Positions 25,250-34,087 of a DNA stretch of 64,000 nt are shown here, piece by piece. A model generated the notes under the pieces. That model was not told the origin of the DNA. It ran no database searches and saw nothing but the letters and a program-made list of their open reading frames with translations. This DNA comes from Bacillus sp. WMMC1349. Its GTDB lineage: Bacteria > Bacillota > Bacilli > Bacillales > Bacillaceae. A program made the translations under genes and the position numbers. The first letter of the stretch is position 1. Every line of letters begins with the position of its first letter. Location of the stretch: positions 1,904,001-1,968,000 of the forward strand of contig NZ_JABJUQ010000007.1 in NCBI RefSeq assembly GCF_013155385.1. Reading direction: 5' to 3'.

Positions 25250-25678
25250 TTATTGTTGTTTTTGATTTTCGCGCTCTGACAAGATTTGCAGATAAGATTG
25301 GGCAAAGCGGAACATTTTTTGTGCTTGTGGATCTTTTAGCATTCTTAACAAACCAAATAGACCGATCACCTCATTGTTTTGCTCTGCGCGGTCTTTTGCT
25401 TCAATTGCTGTCTGTGCGATATCTTTTGCCTTATCTTTTACCGGCTCAAGTATTTCAGTAATGGCACCAACAGTATCATTTTTTAATACCTCATCAGTTG
25501 CAACTGATTGTGCAAAATCATAAGATTTTGTTAAAATGTTTACCAGTTCAGTCAGCTTTGGTAGCTGATCAACTAAAACGGTTAAAGATTCTTGTACTTC
25601 GGGCTTTAACAGCTGATCAATGAGATCACGTTGGCTTTGATTGACAGATTCTTTTGTTTGATCAATTGTTTCCGGCAT
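25250..25678 (-). CDS. yjlC: DUF1641 protein YjlC
   Basis: A 142-residue DUF1641 protein beginning MPETIDQTKESVNQSQRD, helical throughout, with the family's C-terminal GLFGLLRMLKDPQAQKMFRF motif. AAAGGAG is 8 nt upstream of the ATG at 25678. Its function is not established; the constant pairing with ndh suggests assembly or regulation of the NADH dehydrogenase or respiratory chain. DUF1641 proteins also accompany formate dehydrogenases, but no such enzyme is in the window. Confidence 0.9.
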   Translation of the reverse strand: MPETIDQTKESVNQSQRDLIDQLLKPEVQESLTVLVDQLPKLTELVNILTKSYDFAQSVATDEVLKNDTVGAITEILEPVKDKAKDIAQTAIEAKDRAEQNNEVIGLFGLLRMLKDPQAQKMFRFAQSYLQILSERENQKQQ

Positions 25679-25732
25679 AACAAATTCTCCTTTACGATAA
25701 AAAATATGCTGTTCTTTTGAAGGTAAGCTAGT

Positions 25733-25750
25733 TTGTGAATTTTTGCACAA
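25733..25750. promoter_or_regulatory. Rex operator of yjlC-ndh
   Basis: TTGTGAATTTTTGCACAA matches the Rex consensus TTGTGAA-N4-TTCACAA except one position, ~55 bp upstream of yjlC. Rex releases DNA when the NADH/NAD+ ratio rises, which links ndh expression to redox state. Confidence 0.85.
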
Positions 25751-26057
25751 ACTATGCCATGCGCCTTCTTATTTTTTTGCTGTTTTCAGTTCACTAAAAA
25801 CTTGCAAGCTATTTTACTATTAAATGATAACATTTTTTGAACAAAAAATGAACGCGATTGTTTAGAAAATGTAATAAAATTATTAAATCCTTGATTTATA
25901 AGGGGTGTTTAATTCCTTTTATTCCCTTAATTGTGACATTTGCAATGACTTCCCCCTTTTTTTAGTTCCTTTCGGTAAGGCAGGAGAAAACATTATTAGC
26001 ATAATATAATAAATATATTAGTTTACATAATATATTTATGGTATATAAATAAGATGG
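25751..26057. other. AT-rich spacer with a perfect 12-bp dyad
   Basis: Contains the upstream part of the yjlC promoter region and, next to the end of the small HTH gene, ATAAATATATTA (26009-26020) and TAATATATTTAT (26028-26039), a perfect 12-bp A/T-only inverted repeat with a 7-nt loop. No gene is seen. Confidence 0.45.
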
Positions 26058-26288
26058 TTAATCTTCATCTTTTACATCTGGATCTTCAGGAATTGGTTCG
26101 CGAAGTATTGCTTCAATTAACTCTTTATACTTTTCCATTTGTTCTAAGTGAGTATTAAACTGCTCTTTGTAGATTAAATACTGCTCTCCATCATGAATGA
26201 AGCGGATTTTCTTCTCGTTCATGAGCTGTTTGATATAGGCTTCTGTGGCTGATAAATATTGTGCTGTTTCTTTAATTGTTAAATACAT
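26058..26288 (-). CDS. Small excisionase-type helix-turn-helix protein
   Basis: A 76-residue protein. Residues 1-45 are an excisionase/MerR-like winged HTH (MYLTIKETAQYLSATEAYIKQL, then KIRFIHDGEQYLI), followed by a charged helix and an acidic tail (EDPDVKDED). GAAAGGG lies ~9 nt before the ATG. Such proteins are phage or plasmid excisionases, or small housekeeping DNA-binding proteins. No integrase or attachment site is adjacent, so excision is not supported and a regulatory role is as likely. Confidence 0.75.
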   Translation of the reverse strand: MYLTIKETAQYLSATEAYIKQLMNEKKIRFIHDGEQYLIYKEQFNTHLEQMEKYKELIEAILREPIPEDPDVKDED

Positions 26289-27229
26289 CGTTTGATTTCC
26301 CTTTCTAGTTGCTGTCGGCTCAAATCCCGGCAGCTGTCTGATGTTTTATGAAGGATTTGTTGTTATACATCTTTTCTTTTTGTTCTAATGTTGTCTTTCG
26401 CTTTTAAACGTATGTTATTTTTTCGAAAAAACATTCTGCTCGAAAGTAAGAATCTTTAAATGAAAGATGCAGTTGATTGAGAGTACAAGCAAATAACAAT
26501 CGGATCTGTTCAACATGACTGGATAGTCTCATTTATTTTCAATTTCTAAAACAGATTATACATTCTATTATACTTATTTCAAAATGGAGCTCAATGAAAC
26601 CAACCTCTGGATTTCATGCAAATTCAATTCAGTTACATTCATCGGATTCCCTCACCCTACAGAAAGACGGTGGTGGTATCACAACGTCTTAGCAACCTTT
26701 TTCATGATTGCTGCATGTTTATGCTTCCCTTGTTGTCTTATATTAAAAAGAAATAAACCTTCCTTTGAGTGTGTGAAATTCGTAGGGAAGGTATCTCCTT
26801 TGAGCTGAGCCGGTCCTTTGAGGGGACTGGACTCAACTGTAGCAGCATTTACAAAACCTTATCTTTCTAAAAAACAAGGATATTTTCTAAGTAGATCATT
26901 CCTATCCCATTTCATTCTTTGGTGATCACTTTGTCGAATGACCCAATTTAAAACGACAATGACTTTGATAAGTACGAGTGTGTTGAATAAAACAAGAGAG
27001 TAGAAGACAGCTTTAAACGATGAAAACCTACATGGAAAATATAGATCGGTCAAAAGTCGATGACTGCCCGTATCCATATCAAATGTCAAAGAAGAAGTCT
27101 TACAGGTAGAAAATTGACTTCTTCTAAGTTCTCTTCGGTTACGGTATCTAGCTCCCTTGAACCTTGTGCCATCAGTTCCGAGCTGATCATGCCATTTTGG
27201 TAGACGTTTAGCTATTAAAAGATAAAATG
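26289..27229. other. 940-bp stretch without a convincing gene, rich in stem-loops
   Basis: Several short frames occur on both strands but none has a ribosome binding site or recognisable family. Structured elements are AGACG..CGTCT around GTGGTGGTATCAC (about 26667-26690, plus strand), ACCTTCC/GGAAGGT (about 26757-26791), a long hairpin TGAGCCGGTCC/GGACTGGACTCA (26806-26835, one bulge) and AGAAGAAGTC/GACTTCTTCT (27090-27099 and 27116-27125). The last may terminate the acyl-CoA synthetase operon. The cluster at 26660-26835 could be a structured RNA or the ruins of one. Confidence 0.5.
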
Positions 27230-29164
27230 CTAATGTGTTGAAAGCCGAGTCATTTCATCATACACATCTGGGTTTTCCAATGTCGATAAGTCGCCTGAAG
27301 GCTCATTTAAATATGCACTACGAATCAGTCTTCTCATGATTTTAGCATTTCTTGTTTTAGGAAGACCGCTGACGAAATATAATTCTTTAGGTTTGATTGC
27401 TTTTCCCATCATGTTGCAGACAAGTTCTAACAGGTCATTCTTTAATTGTTCTTGGGAGAGCTCTGTTTGTTTAAGAACAATGAAGCAGACAACTGCCTGC
27501 CCTTTTATATGATCAGGAATACCGATCACACCGGCTTCGACCACAGCCGGATGGCTTACTAAAACCGATTCGATTTCTGCTGGACCGATTCTTTTCCCAG
27601 CCACATTGATCACATCATCAGAACGTCCGTTAATTGTCCAGTATCCATTTTCATCCCTTTTGACCCAATCACCGTGCACCCAAACATTTTTAAAGCGGTT
27701 CCAATATGTTTTTTCATATCGGTCTGGTTCATTCCAAAACCCATCTGTCATGCCGACCCACGGTTTTGTCAGCACAAGCTCACCAACTTCGTTTATGATT
27801 TCTTTTCCAGCTTCATTAAACACATTGGCAGCCATTCCCGGCAAGGGCGAATTAAAGGTCATTGGCGTAATCGGTAGAAGCAGAACATTTCCTAATATAC
27901 CACCTGATATTTCTGTTCCCCCTGAATAATTAACGATGGGCAGTTTTCCTTTTCCAACGTGCTCAAAAATCCACAACCATGGCTCAAGGTTCCATGGTTC
28001 ACCTGTAGAAGCGATCACTTTGAGACTGTTTAGTTCAGGAAAATCTTCACCATACTGCATCAACGAGCGGATCAGTGTTGGTGAGACACCAAGGTGTGTA
28101 ACATGATGGCGATGAACAAGTTTCCAGAGTCGATCATGTTCGGGAAAATCTGGTGCTCCATCATACAATAAAATGGATGCACCATTTATTAAACCGCCAA
28201 AAATTAAAAATGGTCCCATCATCCAACCGATATCTGTAAACCAAAAAAACGTATCACCTTGTTTAACATTCATACCAAATCCGGCATCAAATGCAGCTTT
28301 AATCGGAAAACCGGCATGGGTATGCACCGTACCTTTCGGAGTGCCTGTTGTTCCAGATGTGTAAAGTAACATGAGAGGATCAGTGCTTTCCATTACTTCC
28401 GTTTTCTCTAGCGGTTTGTTCTTTAGCAGTTCTTCCCAATTGATATCTAGCTGTTCATTCCATGGTGTTTTAATATCATGAAGTTTGTAAACAATGACTT
28501 TTTCGATAGATTCCGCCATTTTCACAGTCTTATCTACTTCGCTTTTCATGTTGACCATGTTGCCTCTTCTTAAAAAGCCATTGGCGGTAACAATCATTTT
28601 AGCTTTAGCAGCCTTTAATCTGATAGCTGCTGCATGGGCACCATAGCCAGAAAAAATCGGTAATACAACCGCTCCAAGTTTAGCGGCCGCAAGCATCGCG
28701 ATCACGGTTTCGGGGAGCATTGGCATATAGATGGCAATGACATCCCCTTTAACAATTCCCAGTTTTTTAAATCCTTGGGCTACTCTTGAAATAACTTCAT
28801 GTAATGCTGAAAAAGAAATCTGTTTCGTTTGACCAGCTTCACTTTCCCAAATGATCGCTGTCTGTTTGGCGGTTTCTTGATGAGACGCCCATTTTTCGAC
28901 TGCATTATATACAATATTTAAGCGGCCGTCCGTAAACCATCTTGGCCACTTGATGCCGCGATCAATATTTAGCGTTTCGTTGTATCGCTTGTACCAGCTG
29001 ATGCCTAGCGCTTTTTCAGCTTCTTCCCAAAACCAGGCGATATCATCTGTAGCGGCTTTGAGAAAATCGGTATATTCGGAGAAACCGAGGGATTTCATCC
29101 ATTGGAACAGCCTGGTTGATTGAATGAATTTTGAGTCAGGTTGCCAAACTGCTTTTTCAGTCAT
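27230..29164 (-). CDS. Acetoacetyl/acetyl-CoA synthetase-like ligase
   Basis: A ~644-residue AMP-forming acyl-CoA synthetase of the long ACS type, with an N-terminal ~80-residue ACAS domain (DIAWFWEEAEKALGISW). The P-loop is LLYTSGTTGTPKG, with YSGGTE, HGDW, GRSDDVINVAGKRIGPAE and the C-terminal KTRNAKI catalytic Lys region. Overall it resembles acetyl- and propionyl-CoA synthetases. As the last gene of the leucine-degradation operon its likely substrate is acetoacetate or another short acid released by HMG-CoA lyase, an inference from position. The ATG at 29164 is 6 nt after GGAGG; an in-frame longer start overlaps yngE. B. subtilis lacks this gene in its yng cluster, as far as I recall. Confidence 0.88.
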   Translation of the reverse strand: MTEKAVWQPDSKFIQSTRLFQWMKSLGFSEYTDFLKAATDDIAWFWEEAEKALGISWYKRYNETLNIDRGIKWPRWFTDGRLNIVYNAVEKWASHQETAKQTAIIWESEAGQTKQISFSALHEVISRVAQGFKKLGIVKGDVIAIYMPMLPETVIAMLAAAKLGAVVLPIFSGYGAHAAAIRLKAAKAKMIVTANGFLRRGNMVNMKSEVDKTVKMAESIEKVIVYKLHDIKTPWNEQLDINWEELLKNKPLEKTEVMESTDPLMLLYTSGTTGTPKGTVHTHAGFPIKAAFDAGFGMNVKQGDTFFWFTDIGWMMGPFLIFGGLINGASILLYDGAPDFPEHDRLWKLVHRHHVTHLGVSPTLIRSLMQYGEDFPELNSLKVIASTGEPWNLEPWLWIFEHVGKGKLPIVNYSGGTEISGGILGNVLLLPITPMTFNSPLPGMAANVFNEAGKEIINEVGELVLTKPWVGMTDGFWNEPDRYEKTYWNRFKNVWVHGDWVKRDENGYWTINGRSDDVINVAGKRIGPAEIESVLVSHPAVVEAGVIGIPDHIKGQAVVCFIVLKQTELSQEQLKNDLLELVCNMMGKAIKPKELYFVSGLPKTRNAKIMRRLIRSAYLNEPSGDLSTLENPDVYDEMTRLSTH

Positions 29165-29190
29165 CATGCTCCTCCTTTTTTGTTTTTTCA

Positions 29191-30720
29191 TTAGACTGGA
29201 TATACAGGATGCTTTCTTTCAGTAAAGATCATTGATTTTCCGGCATAGGCTGAAAGCCGTTTGCTTAGTTCTGTACGTAAGGAGTTGGCAGGAATGATAG
29301 CGTCGACAATCATTTCAGAAGCGAGCCTATAAATATCGATGTCTTTTTGATACGCCTCACGCTTTTCGGTAATGAATATGGCTCGTTCTTCCTCGGGCAA
29401 TTCTTTAATCTTATTGGCATAAACAGCATTAACTGCGGCCTCAGGTCCCATCACAGCAATCTGCGCTGTCGGCAAGGCCAGGCAGCAATCTGGTTCAAAG
29501 GCTGGTCCTGCCATGGCATATAATCCAGCACCATATGCTTTTCTAATAATGACAGACAGTTTTGGAACGGTTGCTTCTGCCATTGCTGAAATCATTTTCG
29601 CTCCGTGCCTGATAATTCCTGCACGTTCCACTTTTGTACCAATCATAAATCCGGGAATGTCTGCTAAAAAAAGCAGTGGGATATGATATGCGTCACATAA
29701 ATTGATAAATTTTGCCGCTTTATCTGCAGAATCATGAAAGAGAACACCGCCTTTTACCATCGGCTGATTTGCGATGATGCCAATTGGCTGTCCTTGAAGC
29801 CTCGCCAGTCCGGTAATCAGTTCAGGAGCAAACATTTTTTTTATTTCAAAAAACGAATCTTCATCAATCAGGCGGTAGATAAAATCCATCATTTGAAATG
29901 GTGCATTTTGATTTTTCGGAATGATGTCTTCTAATGGTGTTTCATACGTTTTTGGAGGTTTTGTTTCACAGACTGGAGCTTTTTCAGTATAATTCGTTGG
30001 AAAATAAGCCAGATAGCGGCGTGCCGCAAAAATCGCTTCTTCCTCAGTTTTAGCGAGAATGTCTCCACACCCCGAGACAGAGCAATGCATTCTTGCACCA
30101 CCCATCTCTTCGAGTGAGACTTTTTCCCCAATCACCATTTCAGCCATGCGTGGAGATCCTAAATACATCGAGGCGTTTCCTTCGACCATGATAACAATAT
30201 CGCAAAAAGCCGGAATATAGGCACCTCCCGCAGCAGAAGGGCCAAACAATAAGCAGACTTGAGGAACACGCCCGGATAATTTCACTTGGTTATAAAAAAT
30301 TCGGCCTGCTCCTCTTCGACCTGGAAACATGTCGACTTGATCAGTGATTCTGGCACCGGCTGAATCAACTAAATAAAACATTGGGCAATTTAACTTTTCG
30401 GCAGTCTCTTGAATACGAATAATTTTTTCAACAGTCCGTGCCCCCCATGAACCGGCTTTAACAGTTGAATCATTGGCCATAACACAAACTGTTTTCCCTC
30501 CGATTTGACCGATTCCTGTTACGACTCCATCCGCTGGTAATCCGTCAGAAAGACAATTGGCAAAGGATGCATCTTCAAGTTGAAGATCGTTGTCAAGGAG
30601 CAGTTCCAGACGGTCTCTGACAAACATTTTTCCTTTTTTTTCATTAGCGTCATGATATTTTTCTGCTCCGCCCTTCAATATCTTGCTCATCTGTTTGTTC
30701 AGTTCTTTTTCAGCTGACAT
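29191..30720 (-). CDS. yngE: Acyl-CoA carboxylase carboxyltransferase subunit
   Basis: A 509-residue carboxyltransferase (beta subunit) of a biotin-dependent acyl-CoA carboxylase, most like methylcrotonyl-CoA carboxylase. Two crotonase-fold halves are visible: FYLVDSAGARITDQVDMFPGRRGAGRIF with GPSAAGGAYIPAFCD, and FLADIPGFMIGTKVERAGIIRHGAKM with RKAYGAGLYAMAGPAFEP. It transfers CO2 from carboxybiotin on YngHB to the acyl-CoA. It follows yngF by 24 bp. In leucine breakdown it turns 3-methylcrotonyl-CoA into 3-methylglutaconyl-CoA; propionyl-CoA is an alternative substrate. Confidence 0.92.
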   Translation of the reverse strand: MSAEKELNKQMSKILKGGAEKYHDANEKKGKMFVRDRLELLLDNDLQLEDASFANCLSDGLPADGVVTGIGQIGGKTVCVMANDSTVKAGSWGARTVEKIIRIQETAEKLNCPMFYLVDSAGARITDQVDMFPGRRGAGRIFYNQVKLSGRVPQVCLLFGPSAAGGAYIPAFCDIVIMVEGNASMYLGSPRMAEMVIGEKVSLEEMGGARMHCSVSGCGDILAKTEEEAIFAARRYLAYFPTNYTEKAPVCETKPPKTYETPLEDIIPKNQNAPFQMMDFIYRLIDEDSFFEIKKMFAPELITGLARLQGQPIGIIANQPMVKGGVLFHDSADKAAKFINLCDAYHIPLLFLADIPGFMIGTKVERAGIIRHGAKMISAMAEATVPKLSVIIRKAYGAGLYAMAGPAFEPDCCLALPTAQIAVMGPEAAVNAVYANKIKELPEEERAIFITEKREAYQKDIDIYRLASEMIVDAIIPANSLRTELSKRLSAYAGKSMIFTERKHPVYPV

Positions 30721-30744
30721 CGGTTTCTCCTCTCCTTTTCAATC

Positions 30745-31524
30745 TCATTCTCCTTTATATTGAGGCTTTCGCTTTTCTAAAAAAGCTCTCAGTCCTTCTG
30801 TTCGATCAGCTGTTGGAATGGTCAGTTCGTATGCTTTTTGCTCGATGGAAAGTCCTGTTGCAAGATCTATTTCGAGCCCTTTGTTGATGGCGAATTTTGC
30901 TTGTCTAATCGCAATCGGACCGTTTTCAGCAATTTTTTGTGCGATATTTTCTGTTTTTTCTTTTAGTTCTTGTGATGGGACGACATATTCGACAAGCTGA
31001 AGATCTTTTGCCTCTTTTGCTCGGAGGCGATTACCGGTAAAAATCATTTCCTTTGCTTTTCCTCTACCGATTAAACGTGGTAAGCGCTGCGTCCCGCCTG
31101 CCCCCGGAATAATGGCTAATGTTGTTTCTGGAAGGCCAAGCTCGATATGGTTAGCGGCCATTCTAATGTCACAAGCTAATGCCAGTTCAAGGCCACCTCC
31201 TATAGCACTACCGTTTAATGATGCGATAACAGGCTGAGGTAATTCTTCGATCTCCTTCATCACGTCTTGGATGAGGGAGACCGTCTGTTTTGTTTCCACA
31301 TGGTTCATGTGTGCTCTTTCTTTTAAATCAGCACCTGCACAAAACACTTTTTCTCCTGTTCCCGTTATGATGACACAGCGGATAGCTGAGTTGGATTTGA
31401 TGCTGTTGAGATAGCGGTGAAGATCTTCAAGAAGAGATGTTGATAGAGAATTGGCGGCATGCGGTCTGTTTAGTGTTAAGGTGGCAATTGATTTATAAAT
31501 AGAAAAAAGAATGTTTGGTGCCAC
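30745..31524 (-). CDS. yngF: Enoyl-CoA hydratase (methylglutaconyl-CoA hydratase)
   Basis: A 259-residue crotonase. The oxyanion-hole sequences are FCAGADLKER and SAIGGGLELALACD; the catalytic glutamates lie in LGLPETTLAIIPGAGGTQRLPR. Translation starts at GTG (31524), 8 nt after GGAGG. In this operon the expected reaction is hydration of 3-methylglutaconyl-CoA to HMG-CoA, which YngG then cleaves. General beta-oxidation hydratase activity is possible too. Confidence 0.93.
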   Translation of the reverse strand: MAPNILFSIYKSIATLTLNRPHAANSLSTSLLEDLHRYLNSIKSNSAIRCVIITGTGEKVFCAGADLKERAHMNHVETKQTVSLIQDVMKEIEELPQPVIASLNGSAIGGGLELALACDIRMAANHIELGLPETTLAIIPGAGGTQRLPRLIGRGKAKEMIFTGNRLRAKEAKDLQLVEYVVPSQELKEKTENIAQKIAENGPIAIRQAKFAINKGLEIDLATGLSIEQKAYELTIPTADRTEGLRAFLEKRKPQYKGE

Positions 31525-31543
31525 TCATCATACCTCCGTTTCT

Positions 31544-32455
31544 TTATGAAAAACAGTCTAATGATTTGGCTGCCTGCAAATTATGGCTTGGCAGCTGTCT
31601 ACCTGTCTTTTCTTCGATCCACTTGGCAGCGAACAATAGCTTGCCAAGCTCAACTCCTGTTTGAATACCCATTTGGGCACACATATAAATCAGATCATCT
31701 GTTGCAGCATTGCCTGAAGAGCCAGGTGCATATGGACAACCACCTAGTCCGCCACATGCTCCATCAAATGATGTGATTCCCATATTCATCGCTGTGATGA
31801 TGTTGGCTAGTGCCATGCCCCTCGTATTATGAAAGTGGAGAGCGATTTTTTCTTTCGGAAAGCGAGTTAACAATGTTTCCAAGATAAGCTCTACTTGTAC
31901 GGGATTAGCGGCACCGATTGTGTCCCCGAGGGAAAGTTCATCAATTCCCATCTCAAAAAGAGTTTCAGAGATGCGAACGATTTGTTCTAGTGACACGTTC
32001 TTTTCATAAGGACAGCCAAAAACGGTGGATAAATAGGCTCTTGTTGTAAGCTTGGCTCCGGTCGCTTCAGTGATCACTTCTTTTAGAATTGGAAGTGTCT
32101 CACTGATTGGTTTATTAATGTTTTTTTGATTGTGCGTTTCACTCGCTGACATAAATACTGCCGCTTCGTCAATATTTCCTGAGATCGCTCGTTCAAGCCC
32201 TTTTCGGTTGGGAACAAGTGCAGCATATGTCACACCGGGCTGGCGTTTGATTCCTTTAGCAACATCAAGTGCATCTCGAAGAGGTGGAATCCATTTAGGG
32301 TGAACAAATGATGTGATTTCAATATAGGAAAGTCCTGTCACAGAAAGCATATCGATCCAGGAGATCTTATCACTCGTACTGAGCAGGACCTGTTCATTTT
32401 GCAGACCGTCCCGCGGCCCGACCTCTTTGATGGAGACTTTTTTTGGAACATTCAT
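31544..32455 (-). CDS. yngG: Hydroxymethylglutaryl-CoA lyase
   Basis: A ~303-residue DRE-TIM metallolyase. The signature is KEVGPRDGLQNE at the N-terminus; LHFHNTRGMALAN gives the metal-binding histidines, and GGLGGCPYAPGSSGNAATDDL the C-terminal loop with the catalytic Cys. It splits HMG-CoA to acetyl-CoA and acetoacetate, the last step of leucine breakdown. The ATG at 32455 is 6 nt after GGAGGC and 11 bp after yngHB. The 3' end is followed in 19 bp by yngF. Confidence 0.94.
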   Translation of the reverse strand: MNVPKKVSIKEVGPRDGLQNEQVLLSTSDKISWIDMLSVTGLSYIEITSFVHPKWIPPLRDALDVAKGIKRQPGVTYAALVPNRKGLERAISGNIDEAAVFMSASETHNQKNINKPISETLPILKEVITEATGAKLTTRAYLSTVFGCPYEKNVSLEQIVRISETLFEMGIDELSLGDTIGAANPVQVELILETLLTRFPKEKIALHFHNTRGMALANIITAMNMGITSFDGACGGLGGCPYAPGSSGNAATDDLIYMCAQMGIQTGVELGKLLFAAKWIEEKTGRQLPSHNLQAAKSLDCFS

Positions 32456-32466
32456 CTGTTTGCCTC

Positions 32467-32685
32467 CTAGCATGATTGAAGCTCTAATAATACATCACCT
32501 TCATCAGCAAACTCCCCCTCCTTTTTTTTAACCTCAATCACAGTCCCACTTGTCTCAGCAATGATGGGAATCTCCATTTTCATAGATTCTAAAATCGCAA
32601 CTTCTTGCCCTTTTTCAACTTGATCACCCTTATCTACTAGTATTTTCCATACATTTCCTGCCATATTGATGACAACAGTATTCAT
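32467..32685 (-). CDS. yngHB: Biotin carboxyl carrier protein
   Basis: A 72-residue stand-alone biotinyl domain. The biotin attachment site is ESMKME, with Lys36. The flat barrel-sandwich pattern (GNVWKILVDKGDQVEKGQ, GTVIEVKKKEGEFADEGD) is complete. It carries carboxybiotin between YngH and YngE. Many genome annotations miss it because of its size. Confidence 0.94.
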   Translation of the reverse strand: MNTVVINMAGNVWKILVDKGDQVEKGQEVAILESMKMEIPIIAETSGTVIEVKKKEGEFADEGDVLLELQSC

Positions 32686-32704
32686 AAAGCGCCTCCTTTC
32701 TTTT

Positions 32705-34045
32705 TTATTTCAAGAGATGCTGTTGGACAAAGTTCGTGTGGACACCACCTTTTTGAAAGTCTGGTGATCGTACAATCTCTTCAAGCAGAGGAATGTTTGT
32801 TTTAATTCCTGCCACTTTATATTGCGCGAGTGCCTTTGTTAAAGTTTGAATCGTCTCTTGTCTGCTTTTTCCTTTGACAATCATTTTAGAGATCATGGGG
32901 TCGTAATATGGAGTGATCTTCATTCCGGTGGATATCGCACACTCATGGCGGGTATTTGGGTGTTCAGGCAGGTTGAGTTCAGTGATGGTTCCTGGTGATG
33001 GAAAAAACGTCTTTGGATCTTCAGCGTAGATTCTGACTTCAATTGCATGACCATCTCGCTTAATATCATCTTGTGAGAAAGTGAGCGGCTTGCCCAAGGC
33101 TGCATAAAGTTGTTCCTCTACAAGATCAAGACCTGTAATTTCTTCTGTGACTGGGTGTTCGACTTGCAAACGGGTGTTCATTTCAAGAAAATAAAAACGG
33201 TTGTTTGAATCGACTAAAAACTCGATCGTTCCGACATTGGTATAGCCGATCGATTGTGCCGCTTTTACAGCAGTTTCTCCAAGTTTTATTTTTATGTTTT
33301 CATCTAATAATGGAGCTGGGGCTTCTTCAATGATTTTTTGCTGTCGTCTTTGAATTGAACAGTCACGTTCCCAAAGGTAAACTCCTTTTCCATATTGATC
33401 TACTAATATTTGAATTTCGATATGGCGAGCCTGCTCAATATATTTTTCGATATACATAGAACCATCACCAAAAAAATCGGCAGCTCGTTTTCGGTTCCCT
33501 TCATAAGCTTTTTTCAATTCGTTTTCATTATGAACAAGCTGCATACCGATCCCTCCCCCGCCAAAAGAAGCTTTTAGCATGACGGGATAGCCAATCATAT
33601 GTGCAACCTTGATCGCATCCTCTAGATTGGATAAGCTTTCGGTTACGCCTGGAACAACTGGAACTCCGGCTTGTTCCATCGCTTTTCTCGCTGCAATTTT
33701 GTCCCCCATTTTTGCGATCACATCTGATGATGGTCCAATAAATGAAATATTTTCTTGATGGCATCTTTCAGCAAATTGGGGATTTTCTGAAAGCAGTCCA
33801 TAACCCGGATGGATGGCGTCTGCACCTGCTTGTTTTGCTGTTTTGATGATCTTTTCAATACTTAAATAGCTTTCATTGACATGCGGTTTTCCAATCAGCC
33901 ATGCTTCATCAGCCATTTTGACATGTAATGACTCAGCATCTGCTTCAGAGTAAACAGCTACTGTTTGAACACCAAGCTTTTTGCAAGTTCGAATAATACG
34001 AAGAGCAATTTCGCCGCGATTAGCAATCAGTATTTTTTTATACAA
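32705..34045 (-). CDS. yngH: Biotin carboxylase subunit of the acyl-CoA carboxylase
   Basis: A ~446-residue ATP-grasp enzyme. YKKILIANRGEIALRIIRTC starts the N-domain, followed by KASFGGGGIGMQ (glycine-rich ATP loop), ERDCSIQRRQQKIIEEAPAP, EFLVDSNNRFYFLEMNTRLQVEHPVTE with the catalytic Glu/Asn/Arg set, and a C-terminal domain. It carboxylates biotin on YngHB using ATP and bicarbonate. The likely start is TTG at 34045, 5 nt after GGGGGAG; the longer in-frame ATG has no well-placed site. Unlike animal MCC or PCC alpha subunits it has no fused biotinyl domain. Confidence 0.93.
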   Translation of the reverse strand: MYKKILIANRGEIALRIIRTCKKLGVQTVAVYSEADAESLHVKMADEAWLIGKPHVNESYLSIEKIIKTAKQAGADAIHPGYGLLSENPQFAERCHQENISFIGPSSDVIAKMGDKIAARKAMEQAGVPVVPGVTESLSNLEDAIKVAHMIGYPVMLKASFGGGGIGMQLVHNENELKKAYEGNRKRAADFFGDGSMYIEKYIEQARHIEIQILVDQYGKGVYLWERDCSIQRRQQKIIEEAPAPLLDENIKIKLGETAVKAAQSIGYTNVGTIEFLVDSNNRFYFLEMNTRLQVEHPVTEEITGLDLVEEQLYAALGKPLTFSQDDIKRDGHAIEVRIYAEDPKTFFPSPGTITELNLPEHPNTRHECAISTGMKITPYYDPMISKMIVKGKSRQETIQTLTKALAQYKVAGIKTNIPLLEEIVRSPDFQKGGVHTNFVQQHLLK

Positions 34046-34087
34046 AAAGTCTCCCCCTTTCATGTTAGTCACCGACGAAAGATAAAA

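Noticed and set aside
26660-26700. T-box antiterminator
   Set aside because: Only a loose match to the TGGNACCGCG core and no downstream synthetase or amino acid gene.
26584-26808. 74-residue plus-strand frame
   Set aside because: No ribosome binding site and atypical composition; overlaps stem-loops.
26859-27089. 76-residue minus-strand frame with one hydrophobic segment
   Set aside because: No start signal and no recognisable family; possibly a decayed gene, but not supportable.
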